A DNA stretch of 5,733 bases from an uncultured Pseudomonadota bacterium (GTDB taxonomy: Bacteria > Pseudomonadota > Gammaproteobacteria > Burkholderiales > Nitrosomonadaceae): the NCBI GenBank assembly GCA_903957805.1, contig CAJBQQ010000212.1, positions 1 through 5,733 on the forward strand, in the 5' to 3' direction. The position numbers and the translations under genes were made by a program. Below, piece by piece: positions 1 through 5,028 of this stretch. How positions within the stretch are numbered: position 1 is the first letter of the stretch; each line of letters begins with the position of its first letter. The notes under the pieces were generated by a model. The model saw nothing but the letters and a program-made list of their open reading frames with translations, searched no databases and was not told the DNA's origin.

Positions 1-318
1 ATGGGCGTTGGCCCGATCAAAGCGATACCTAAGGTTTTACAGCAGGTTGGACTGAGACAGGATGCTATTGACTGGATCGAGCTGAATGAAGCCTTTGCCG
101 CACAGAGCCTCGCGGTCATTAACGATCTTGGCCTGGATCGGGCCAAGGTCAATCCCTTGGGCGGGGCTATCGCACTCGGTCATCCTCTGGGTGCGACCGG
201 AGCTATCCGTGTTGCTACTTTGCTTCACGGACTGCGCCGGCATAAACAGAAGTACGGCATGGTGACCATGTGCATTGGCACTGGGATGGGCGCAGCGGGA
301 GTATTCGAGGCCCTCTAA
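1..318 (+). CDS. Thiolase (acetyl-CoA C-acyltransferase), C-terminal part
   Basis: This is the last quarter of a thiolase, which cleaves 3-ketoacyl-CoA with CoA to acetyl-CoA plus a shortened acyl-CoA in fatty-acid beta-oxidation, or condenses acetyl-CoA in the reverse direction. The 105 visible residues carry all three C-terminal family signatures: NEAFA (29-33), GHPLGATG with the catalytic His (60-67), and CIGTGMG with the catalytic-base Cys (residue 91). Full-length thiolases are about 390 residues, so the nucleophile-Cys half lies outside the window. The ATG at base 1 is an internal Met (MGVGP is a normal mid-protein segment), not the start. The stop at 316-318 lies 6 bases from the stop of the convergent DUF3460 gene. 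Family membership is certain. Whether it is the FadA, FadI or AtoB type cannot be decided from this fragment. Confidence 0.95.
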   Translation: MGVGPIKAIPKVLQQVGLRQDAIDWIELNEAFAAQSLAVINDLGLDRAKVNPLGGAIALGHPLGATGAIRVATLLHGLRRHKQKYGMVTMCIGTGMGAAGVFEAL

Positions 319-324
319 CGGAAG

Positions 325-343
325 CTATTTCTGGGCGAAATAG
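325..343. terminator. Perfect hairpin at the convergent junction, possible bidirectional terminator
   Basis: CTATTTC (325-331) and GAAATAG (337-343) form a 7-bp perfect stem around a 5-base loop, TGGGC. It begins 7 bases after the thiolase stop and includes the stop codon and last codons of the convergent DUF3460 gene. A second GC-richer stem, GAGGC/GCCTC, follows at 357-372. Neither strand shows a clear T-run right after the stem, so this is not a textbook intrinsic terminator. It may instead protect mRNA 3' ends, or be an accident of coding sequence. Confidence 0.35.
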
Positions 344-513
344 ACGTAGCCCGTCTGAGGCACTTTCGCCTCTTCAAATCGTTGGCGTTCAACCTTATCC
401 AGTTTCTTATCCCACCAAATGGCTCGAGCCTCTTTCTGCTCTTCAGCCAGTTGAGGATTTTTTGCAAATAGTTCGCGTATGAATTTAGTGTGCTCGGATT
501 CGTATAATTCCAT
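325..513 (-). CDS. DUF3460 family small protein
   Basis: A 62-residue protein with no signal peptide or membrane segment. The sequence runs MELYESEHTKFIREL at the N-terminus, a charged helical middle rich in Glu, Lys and Gln with a conserved-looking WWDKK (38-42), and the C-terminal VPQTGYVYF (51-59). I recognise this pattern as DUF3460, a short family of unknown function common in betaproteobacteria. The whole usual family length is present. No strong Shine-Dalgarno precedes the ATG at 513, but the family N-terminus begins exactly there. Its 3' end converges with the thiolase gene, and its last codons form a perfect hairpin. Charge and helix content suggest a small cytosolic binding protein; that is inference only. 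Confidence 0.85.
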   Translation of the reverse strand: MELYESEHTKFIRELFAKNPQLAEEQKEARAIWWDKKLDKVERQRFEEAKVPQTGYVYFAQK

Positions 514-605
514 GGTCTACTTTTTTCGTCTCGTCGATATCTCGGAACTTTACCATAACCGGATCCTATCTGCATGATGCGGATTGAACAGTTGGCAATC
601 TGAGT

Positions 606-627
606 AAAAAACAGATCAGATCTCTAG
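606..627 (-). terminator. Weak intrinsic-terminator-like site after the spermidine-synthase-like gene
   Basis: Read on the minus strand, a short AGAT/ATCT stem with a 3-base loop overlaps the stop codon and is followed, after a few bases, by six T (606-611 read as A on the plus strand). An alternative pairing, ATCTG/CAGAT, encloses the T-run instead. The stem is only 4-5 bp and AT-rich, so termination would be inefficient. The placement directly after the gene is the main support. Confidence 0.22.
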
Positions 628-1395
628 ATATCCGCCACCATGTGGATTATTTTTTCGTAGTCCCAATATGAACTTGGAGAATGGAAGAGCGAATTCAATT
701 TCTAGATTTTCTGCACGCCGTCTTAATTCTTCCCACGCTAATTTACCGGGGCTGTGTTTTAGTGCAAAAACAATCTGATTGCCCCGAACTTCCGTCATCA
801 GGATTGCTACATGGCCGTTGAAACTATGTTCGATTCGTCGCATATACTCATCTCGCCCCTTATCTCTGCTAAGCAGATTCACTACGAGAACTCCATTTCT
901 GTTAAGTGATTCGCGTGCTCGGTTATAGAAATCCTGACTACAAAGCGTGTCCGCCTGGCAACCGTCGTCAAAACCGTCGATCATTAATACATCTGCAGTT
1001 GCGGGATTCCTCGCAATATATTCACCCCCCTCCGCCATCACCACCCGCAGACGTTCATTATCGTTAGGTAGGGAGAAATAGCTGCGGGCGGCAGAGATGA
1101 CCTGCGGATTGATCTCGACCACTGTGGTTTTTGTCTTCAGCATCCGTTCGTACACAAACTTCGCTAATGAGCCGCCACCCAGACCGATCATCACAATATG
1201 GATTGGGTTTGGATGAAAAAGTAGAAATCCCATCATGCAACGGGTGTAGGCCAACTCCAGTTCATTAGGAGCGGTTAGCCGCATTGCGCTTTGAACCATG
1301 CTACTGCCAAGATGTAGCGCACGCACCCCATCTTTTTCGCTCATCTCGATGTCTGACTCACTATTTTTAGTTCGCCACTTAGAAAATTGGGGCAT
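616..1395 (-). CDS. Spermidine-synthase-like (aminopropyltransferase-fold) protein
   Basis: A 259-residue protein of the spermidine synthase superfamily, a Rossmann methyltransferase fold that transfers an aminopropyl group from decarboxylated S-adenosylmethionine to putrescine in true members. Visible signatures from the ATG at 1395: N-terminal strand region DGVRALHLGSSMVQSAMR (22-39), nucleotide loop IGLGGGSLAKF (70-80), the acidic residue ending strand 2 in VVEIN (Glu94), and the catalytic-type DGFDD (140-144) after VLM. At 259 residues it is shorter than typical SpeE (about 280-310) and lacks a clear N-terminal beta-barrel extension, so substrate specificity is uncertain. I chose ATG 1395 over the in-frame GTG at 1410 because GGAG lies 9 bases upstream of the ATG and no such site precedes the GTG. 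The gene is divergent from the lipoprotein gene. The fold is confident; polyamine synthesis as its job is inferred. No speD or speA/speC gene is in view. Confidence 0.83.
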   Translation of the reverse strand: MPQFSKWRTKNSESDIEMSEKDGVRALHLGSSMVQSAMRLTAPNELELAYTRCMMGFLLFHPNPIHIVMIGLGGGSLAKFVYERMLKTKTTVVEINPQVISAARSYFSLPNDNERLRVVMAEGGEYIARNPATADVLMIDGFDDGCQADTLCSQDFYNRARESLNRNGVLVVNLLSRDKGRDEYMRRIEHSFNGHVAILMTEVRGNQIVFALKHSPGKLAWEELRRRAENLEIEFALPFSKFILGLRKNNPHGGGYLEI

Positions 1396-1493
1396 CAGCC
1401 GATACTCCACAGGTTTATATCTGGCATTGTAGTCATTCCAAAATGGGCCGTTTGGTTCTTTACATTGCGATGTGACAGGCTCATAGTCGTCAT
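1395..1493 (-). CDS. Possible 32-residue leader ORF coupled to the spermidine-synthase-like gene
   Basis: A short ORF opens with ATG at 1493 and ends with TGA at 1395-1397, sharing one base with the ATG of the downstream gene (TGATG). AGGGAG (minus strand, plus coordinates 1502-1507) lies 8 bases before its ATG, a better ribosome-binding site than that of the main gene. The peptide has four Met, a run of polar residues and a single Trp near the end (Trp29). It resembles no family I know. The TGATG overlap is the usual geometry of translational coupling, so this may be a leader that sets expression of the main gene. The alternative is a chance ORF: 32 codons is short, and this segment also holds the opposite-strand promoter of the lipoprotein gene. 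Confidence 0.28.
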   Translation of the reverse strand: MTTMSLSHRNVKNQTAHFGMTTMPDINLWSIG

Positions 1494-1499
1494 TAATAT
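1472..1499 (+). promoter_or_regulatory. Candidate sigma-70 promoter of the lipoprotein gene
   Basis: GTGACA (1472-1477, five of six matches to TTGACA) and TAATAT (1494-1499, four of six to TATAAT) are separated by 16 bases. Transcription would begin near 1506, leaving a leader of about 36 bases that contains the strong ribosome-binding site GAGGAGGA just before the ATG at 1542. The -10 box lies directly upstream of the opposite-strand leader ORF start, so transcription in the two directions may interfere. Confidence 0.4.
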
Positions 1500-1541
1500 A
1501 GCTCCCTAGAACTTCCCTGGATCGTTTCGGAGGAGGACTTC

Positions 1542-2030
1542 ATGAAAAAATCTATTTTGCTCATCGCTATCCTGTTAACAGGCTGCGCAGGTATCAACAC
1601 TGTCAAAGACAAGCCGCAACTCTATAACGGCAAGTTTGATGGTGTTCATTCTCGTCTTTCTCATTGCATCGTTAATAAACTTCGTTCTGATTCCCGATGG
1701 GTTATTAATAGCCAGCAGTTTAAAATGTGGGAGTACCCTGACATTGCTACATCAGAAGTTTATGCTTACGCGCTTCATGCTCTACCGGAAATGTTTGCTC
1801 GCATTTCGCCCTTGAACCCAGACGCGGTTTTTGATAACTCGCCCCCTCAGTCGGTAATCCGGACATATGCAGATGGTCCGTATGTTGGTCCTGAGTATTC
1901 ATTTACTCTTCTACTAAAGCAGGTCGATAACTCCAGCGTAACCGCCATCCTTAAAGGAGAGAGTTATGAAGGACGTATCGCGTGGGAAGGTTTACTAAAG
2001 TGTGCTCTGGACCTTAACATTCATGATTAG
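1542..2030 (+). CDS. Putative outer-membrane lipoprotein, unknown function
   Basis: A 162-residue protein with a textbook lipoprotein signal: KK at residues 2-3, a short hydrophobic stretch (4-12) and the lipobox LLTGC, with the lipidated Cys at 15. Ala at position +2 rather than Asp predicts sorting to the outer membrane by the Lol system. The mature part (about 148 residues) has no further membrane segment. It has two more Cys (42 and 154), which could form a periplasmic disulfide, and an aromatic-rich centre with KMWEYPDIA (61-69). I do not recognise the family. The pattern of a helix-like N-half (33-50), then strands around 118-128 and 132-146, is compatible with a small alpha/beta periplasmic domain, but that is inference. 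The start is fixed by a strong GAGGAGGA ribosome-binding site. GC by hand count is about 45%, lower than the alaS end of the window. It is divergent from the spermidine-synthase-like gene. Confidence 0.78.
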   Translation: MKKSILLIAILLTGCAGINTVKDKPQLYNGKFDGVHSRLSHCIVNKLRSDSRWVINSQQFKMWEYPDIATSEVYAYALHALPEMFARISPLNPDAVFDNSPPQSVIRTYADGPYVGPEYSFTLLLKQVDNSSVTAILKGESYEGRIAWEGLLKCALDLNIHD

Positions 2031-2033
2031 CTC

Positions 2034-2083
2034 TATCTGATAACTGTGATCTATTCATTTAGACACCAACAAATAGTCAGATA
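2034..2083. repeat. Bulged inverted repeat between the lipoprotein gene and the tRNA gene
   Basis: The right arm AATAGTCAGATA (2072-2083) pairs with two left blocks, TATCTGA (2034-2040) and CTATT (2051-2055), giving a 7+5 bp stem with a one-sided 10-base bulge and a 16-base loop. It starts 4 bases after the lipoprotein stop and lies 23 bases past the tRNA 3' end on the other strand, so it could mark the 3' ends of both convergent transcripts. No T-run follows on either strand, which argues against a simple intrinsic terminator. Confidence 0.3.
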
Positions 2084-2105
2084 ATTGCTTAACCCATTGA
2101 TTTTA

Positions 2106-2181
2106 TGGTGCCCTGAACACGAATCGAACGTGTGACCTACCCCTTAGGAGGGGGTTGCTCTATCCACTGAGCTACCAGGGC
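2106..2181 (-). tRNA. tRNA-Arg (anticodon CCU)
   Basis: A complete 76-base tRNA including an encoded CCA end (2106-2108 on the plus strand). The acceptor stem is GCCCUGG/UCAGGGC with one G-U pair at position 7-66. The D stem is GCUC/GAGC, the anticodon stem ACCCC/GGGGU with loop CUCCUAA, and the T arm ACACG/CGUGU with UUCGAAU. The anticodon CCU (complement of 2146-2148) reads the AGG arginine codon. All stems pair and the discriminator base is A. This is normally a single-copy, low-abundance tRNA in proteobacteria. No integrase gene or second copy of its 3' end is visible in the window. Confidence 0.98.
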
Positions 2182-2190
2182 GGAAGTCGA

Positions 2191-2196
2191 ATTTTA
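2191..2196 (-). promoter_or_regulatory. Candidate -10 box for the tRNA-Arg gene
   Basis: On the minus strand TAAAAT (five of six to TATAAT) ends 9 bases before the first tRNA base, a normal distance for a tRNA with a very short 5' leader. No convincing -35 hexamer is seen at 16-18 bases upstream, so the call rests on the -10 box and its position alone. Confidence 0.3.
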
Positions 2197-2450
2197 CGCT
2201 ATTATTTCAGTTAAGCAGGCCTGCATCCGCCGCCAGTAACTATAACCCGCGAGTACGGAATACATTTCATTGGTATTATGTGAATATTGTCATGGTCGCT
2301 GTTCCGGCAGGTCTTGATATTATACCTTTTGAAAATAGGGTTTCTTTTCCACGGTTTCTCTGGCGATTGCACCCTCGTCTGATTGGATTAAATACAAGGA
2401 TTAAGCTATGTTTTGGTGTGGCGACATAAGATTTACACAGGAGATACAAT

Positions 2451-2984
2451 ATGAAAGCGCTAACCATTATCACCATACTACTGATGGCGACTTTCTCTTT
2501 TGGGAGCGTTGCTGTGCGCGCTGAATCGCCCAAAGTGGGGCAACCCGCGCCTGACTTTACTCTTCCCGACCAAAATGGGCAGACTCACACGCTTGCTGAT
2601 TTTCGGGGTAAATGGCTAGCTCTGTATTTCTACCCCAAGGACGATACGCCTGGCTGCACCGAACAAGCATGTAAGTTCCGAGATGATTTACACCAACTTA
2701 CTGAATTAGGTGCTCAAGTTATCGGCATCAGCGTGGACAATACATCTAGCCACGCCGCATTCGCCAAAAAATATAATTTACAATTCCCCCTACTTTCCGA
2801 CAGTAAGGCCGAGACTGCGGCGCGTTACGGCTCCCTCCTCAACCTGGGCGTCATTAAATTTGCCAAACGCAATACCTTCCTGATCGACCCACAAGGGATC
2901 ATCGTCAAGGTCTACCTCTCAGCGAATGCTTCTCGTAACGCCCTGGAGGTTGTGGAGGACTTAAAGAAGTTGACTGCTTTATAA
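2451..2984 (+). CDS. Exported Bcp/PrxQ-type peroxiredoxin
   Basis: A 177-residue thiol peroxidase that reduces hydrogen peroxide and organic hydroperoxides using a thioredoxin-type donor. Residues 1-24 form a Sec-type signal peptide: Lys2, a hydrophobic core at 4-20, and an Ala-Val-Arg-Ala site before Glu25. The mature part is a standard AhpC/TSA fold: VGQPAPDFTLPD (29-40), then the active site DDTPGCTEQACKF with peroxidatic Cys69 and resolving Cys74 five residues on, as in atypical 2-Cys Bcp proteins, and the supporting Arg140 before FLID (143-146). Thr66 and Pro67 complete the PxxxTxxC-type site. The start is supported by AGGAGA 7 bases upstream and by the complete signal peptide. E. coli Bcp is cytoplasmic, so the leader is the notable point: this copy likely works in the periplasm and needs a reductant there. 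A very weak promoter-like TTGCAC...TAAATA lies at 2367-2394. The DksA-like gene follows after 48 bases. Confidence 0.95.
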   Translation: MKALTIITILLMATFSFGSVAVRAESPKVGQPAPDFTLPDQNGQTHTLADFRGKWLALYFYPKDDTPGCTEQACKFRDDLHQLTELGAQVIGISVDNTSSHAAFAKKYNLQFPLLSDSKAETAARYGSLLNLGVIKFAKRNTFLIDPQGIIVKVYLSANASRNALEVVEDLKKLTAL

Positions 2985-3032
2985 CCCCTTTCAATAGAAA
3001 GCCTGCAACCATCACAATGGAGACTACTAGTC

Positions 3033-3428
3033 ATGACAAATCTGAGTGATGCTCAACTAAGCCAGTTGAAACAGGGACTACACAAACGCCGCTTAGAATT
3101 GCAAGATGAAGTACGTGACGACCTTGCACGCTCCGGCGAGCAACGTTATATCGACCTTGCTGTTAAGGTCGGGAGTATCGGTGATGATTCTGTGGCCAGT
3201 ATGCTAATAGATATCGATACTGTCATTACTGATCACGCTGTCCATGAACTACGTGAGATAGAAGCCTCTCTTAAACGACTGTCTGAGATGAGTTTTGGTG
3301 ACTGTGCCGACTGCGGTGGCGAGATTGGTTTTGCCCGATTGCTAGCCTATCCTACTGCCCAACGCTGTACTCCTTGCCAAGGTCGTCACGAAAAAACCTT
3401 TCACCACGATTCGACTCCGAGCTTATAG
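3033..3428 (+). CDS. DksA/TraR family C4 zinc-finger protein
   Basis: A 131-residue relative of DksA, the RNA-polymerase secondary-channel factor that works with ppGpp to adjust transcription under stress or starvation. Residues 1-85 are a charged helical hairpin (two long helices around a turn near 47-55), followed by a four-Cys zinc finger with Cys91, Cys94, Cys112 and Cys115 in the frame CADCGGEIGFARLLAYP and RCTPC. It is about 20 residues shorter than E. coli DksA and lacks part of the N-terminus, like the short DksA-like proteins of betaproteobacteria. The acidic tip that in DksA reads DPVDRA is here GDDSVA (50-55): it is acidic, but the two Asp are adjacent rather than three apart. GGAG lies 10 bases before the ATG. 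It follows the peroxiredoxin gene by 48 bases, perhaps on one transcript; a 5-bp CTTTC/GAAAG stem lies in the gap (2988-3001). It is probably a second, specialised DksA-type regulator rather than DksA itself. Confidence 0.92.
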   Translation: MTNLSDAQLSQLKQGLHKRRLELQDEVRDDLARSGEQRYIDLAVKVGSIGDDSVASMLIDIDTVITDHAVHELREIEASLKRLSEMSFGDCADCGGEIGFARLLAYPTAQRCTPCQGRHEKTFHHDSTPSL

Positions 3429-3440
3429 TCTCCGCCGGCG

Positions 3441-4028
3441 TCATTCTTTGGCCCCCCTAGAGACATCCCCTCTAAGCAATACCATCACTGCTCCACTCCC
3501 GCCCTCCTCCGGCATTGCCTGACAGAAGGCGAGTACATCATCGAGCTGCGCTAACCAACTTCCCACCCTTATTTTCAGCACTGGTTCATGGCCTTTTGAA
3601 CTGAGCCCCTTGCCATGTATTACTTGTACACAGCGATATTCCTGCTCTCTACTTCTGTTTAGAAACTCTACCAATTCCCGCCGAGCTTGATCTCGGGTTG
3701 ACCCGTGAAGATCGAGTCTAGCCTGTATATCCCAGTAGCCATGGCGCAACTTCCGTAAAGTCTGGCGAGATACTCCCGGGCGCATAAATGACCATGCATC
3801 GCCCGCTTCAATTTCCAGCGGAATATAATCCGAGATTGAGTCTATTGTGGTTGATTGTGCTTGTTGCACCTTTTGCTGAGGGATGGGTCGTGGGCGCCTT
3901 TGAGAATGATCAATCTTATCGGGTATGGCCAGCGGCGACACACCCTTCACCGCGTCGCGGAACGCAGCCGTATCTTCGCTGTCTGTCGAAGCGGAGCTAA
4001 TTGATGGCTTGTCATCATACCGCTTCAT
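3441..4028 (-). CDS. Smr-domain (MutS2 C-terminal-type) nuclease-family protein
   Basis: A 195-residue protein whose C-terminal half (about 103-187) is an Smr domain, the DNA/RNA-binding and nicking module shared with MutS2. Visible signatures are LDLHG (105-109), the HGKG loop (138-141) and the closing GGSGAVMVLL (176-185), so the three conserved motifs are intact. The linker FMRPGVSRQTLRKLR (81-95) is typical of stand-alone SmrA/SmrB-like proteins. The first 80 residues are polar and low in hydrophobics, probably disordered. The ATG at 4028 is supported by AAGGGG 8 bases upstream. It lies 21 bases after the trxB stop, so it is probably the last gene of the alaS-trxB-smr unit. It converges with the DksA-like gene at a 12-base gap (3429-3440) that holds the palindrome CGCCGGCG but no clear terminator. 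The substrate is unknown; family roles include recombination control and cleavage at stalled ribosomes. Confidence 0.94.
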   Translation of the reverse strand: MKRYDDKPSISSASTDSEDTAAFRDAVKGVSPLAIPDKIDHSQRRPRPIPQQKVQQAQSTTIDSISDYIPLEIEAGDAWSFMRPGVSRQTLRKLRHGYWDIQARLDLHGSTRDQARRELVEFLNRSREQEYRCVQVIHGKGLSSKGHEPVLKIRVGSWLAQLDDVLAFCQAMPEEGGSGAVMVLLRGDVSRGAKE

Positions 4029-4049
4029 GCAAAATACCCCTTTCTACGA

Positions 4050-5000
4050 TTACCCTGAGTGGTCGAGATACTTTTCTGCATCCAGCGCCGCCATGCACCC
4101 ACTGCCTGCACTGGTCACAGCCTGACGGTAGATGTGGTCCTGCACGTCACCTGCTGCAAACACTCCGGAAATACTGGTGGCCGTAACGCCCCCTTGATTC
4201 CCGCTGCGCGTAACAATGTATCCATTTTCCATCTGCAACTGACCCTGAAAGATGTCTGTATTGGGTTTATGGCCGATGGCTATGAATACTCCTTGCAAGT
4301 TCACAGTCTTGGTTGATCCATCCTCGACGCTCTTGATTCGCATTCCAGTAACGCCCGATTTGTCCCCCAGCACCTCATCCAGTACCTTGTTGAACTCTAA
4401 CGTAACGTTGCCATTTTTGGCTTTGTCCATTAACTTATCTATCAGAATTTTTTCTGAGCGGAACTTATCACGCCGATGGACTACAGTCACCCGACTAGCG
4501 ATATTGGAAAGATAAAGGGCTTCCTCAACTGCTGTATTGCCACCCCCTATCACCGCCACTTCCTGCCCCTTATAAAAAAACCCGTCGCATGTGGCGCAGC
4601 CGGACACCCCCCTACCCATGAACGATTCCTCTGAAGGTAGCCCCAGATACTGAGCAGAAGCACCGGTTGCAATGATCAATGCATCACAGGTGTAAGTCCC
4701 CTGGTCTCCAATCAACGTAATGGGCTTGCCCGTGAGTTGCGCGGTGTGGATGTGATCAAAAATGATCTCCGTGTTAAATCGTTCCGCGTGCTTCTGGAAG
4801 CGCTCCATTAACTCTGGGCCCTGCACGCCCATGGCATCAGCTGGCCAGTTATCGACATCAGTGGTGGTCATGAGCTGCCCCCCCTGAGCCATGCCTGTGA
4901 TAACTACAGGCTTCAGATTGGCGCGTGCAGCGTATACCGCGGCAGTGTACCCGGCTGGGCCGGAACCGAGAATAAGAAGGCGGGAGTGTCTACTTGTCAT
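4050..5000 (-). CDS. trxB: Thioredoxin reductase (NADPH)
   Basis: A 316-residue cytosolic flavoenzyme that passes electrons from NADPH through FAD and a Cys pair to thioredoxin, supplying peroxiredoxins, ribonucleotide reductase and methionine sulfoxide reductases. Domain order is canonical for the low-molecular-weight type: FAD site GSGPAGYTAA (12-21), redox motif CATC (135-138), NADPH site GGGNTAVEE (152-160) with the phosphate-binding HRR (175-177), and the second FAD site FAAGDV (281-286). The length matches the family (about 315-320). The start at 5000 is chosen because the FAD motif then begins at the usual distance; the in-frame ATG at 5060 would add 20 atypical residues and overlap alaS. 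No strong Shine-Dalgarno is visible, so translation may lean on re-initiation from alaS, whose stop is 28 bases upstream. All key residues are present. Confidence 0.98.
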   Translation of the reverse strand: MTSRHSRLLILGSGPAGYTAAVYAARANLKPVVITGMAQGGQLMTTTDVDNWPADAMGVQGPELMERFQKHAERFNTEIIFDHIHTAQLTGKPITLIGDQGTYTCDALIIATGASAQYLGLPSEESFMGRGVSGCATCDGFFYKGQEVAVIGGGNTAVEEALYLSNIASRVTVVHRRDKFRSEKILIDKLMDKAKNGNVTLEFNKVLDEVLGDKSGVTGMRIKSVEDGSTKTVNLQGVFIAIGHKPNTDIFQGQLQMENGYIVTRSGNQGGVTATSISGVFAAGDVQDHIYRQAVTSAGSGCMAALDAEKYLDHSG

Positions 5001-5028
5001 GTCTAGTGGATTTAAAAAGTTGAAATTA

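Noticed and set aside
618..642. Polylinker-like run: AGATCT, TCTAGA and GATATC sites followed by GCCACCATG, resembling cloning-vector sequence with a Kozak start.
   Set aside because: It is the in-frame C-terminal coding end of the spermidine-synthase-like gene read from the other strand. No plus-strand gene follows, and the flanks are natural sequence. I judge it a coincidence.
1396..1410. GTG 1410 as the start of the spermidine-synthase-like gene.
   Set aside because: No ribosome-binding site precedes it, whereas ATG 1395 has GGAG at a good distance.
2106..2181. tRNA-Arg as an attachment site for an integrated element.
   Set aside because: No integrase gene and, by eye, no second copy of the tRNA 3' end occur elsewhere in the window. 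An element boundary beyond the window cannot be excluded.
2292..2429. A 45-codon plus-strand ORF from ATG 2292 to TAA 2427-2429, in a frame open even further upstream.
   Set aside because: It has no ribosome-binding site and no recognisable motif, and it lies in the leader of the peroxiredoxin gene. It is probably chance in the tRNA-peroxiredoxin gap.
2276..2533. 85-codon minus-strand ORF overlapping the start of the peroxiredoxin gene.
   Set aside because: It is antisense to the signal peptide of a well-supported gene and has no family resemblance.
3429..3440. CGCCGGCG palindrome between the DksA-like and Smr genes as a terminator.
   Set aside because: An 8-base palindrome has no loop, and no T-run follows on either strand.
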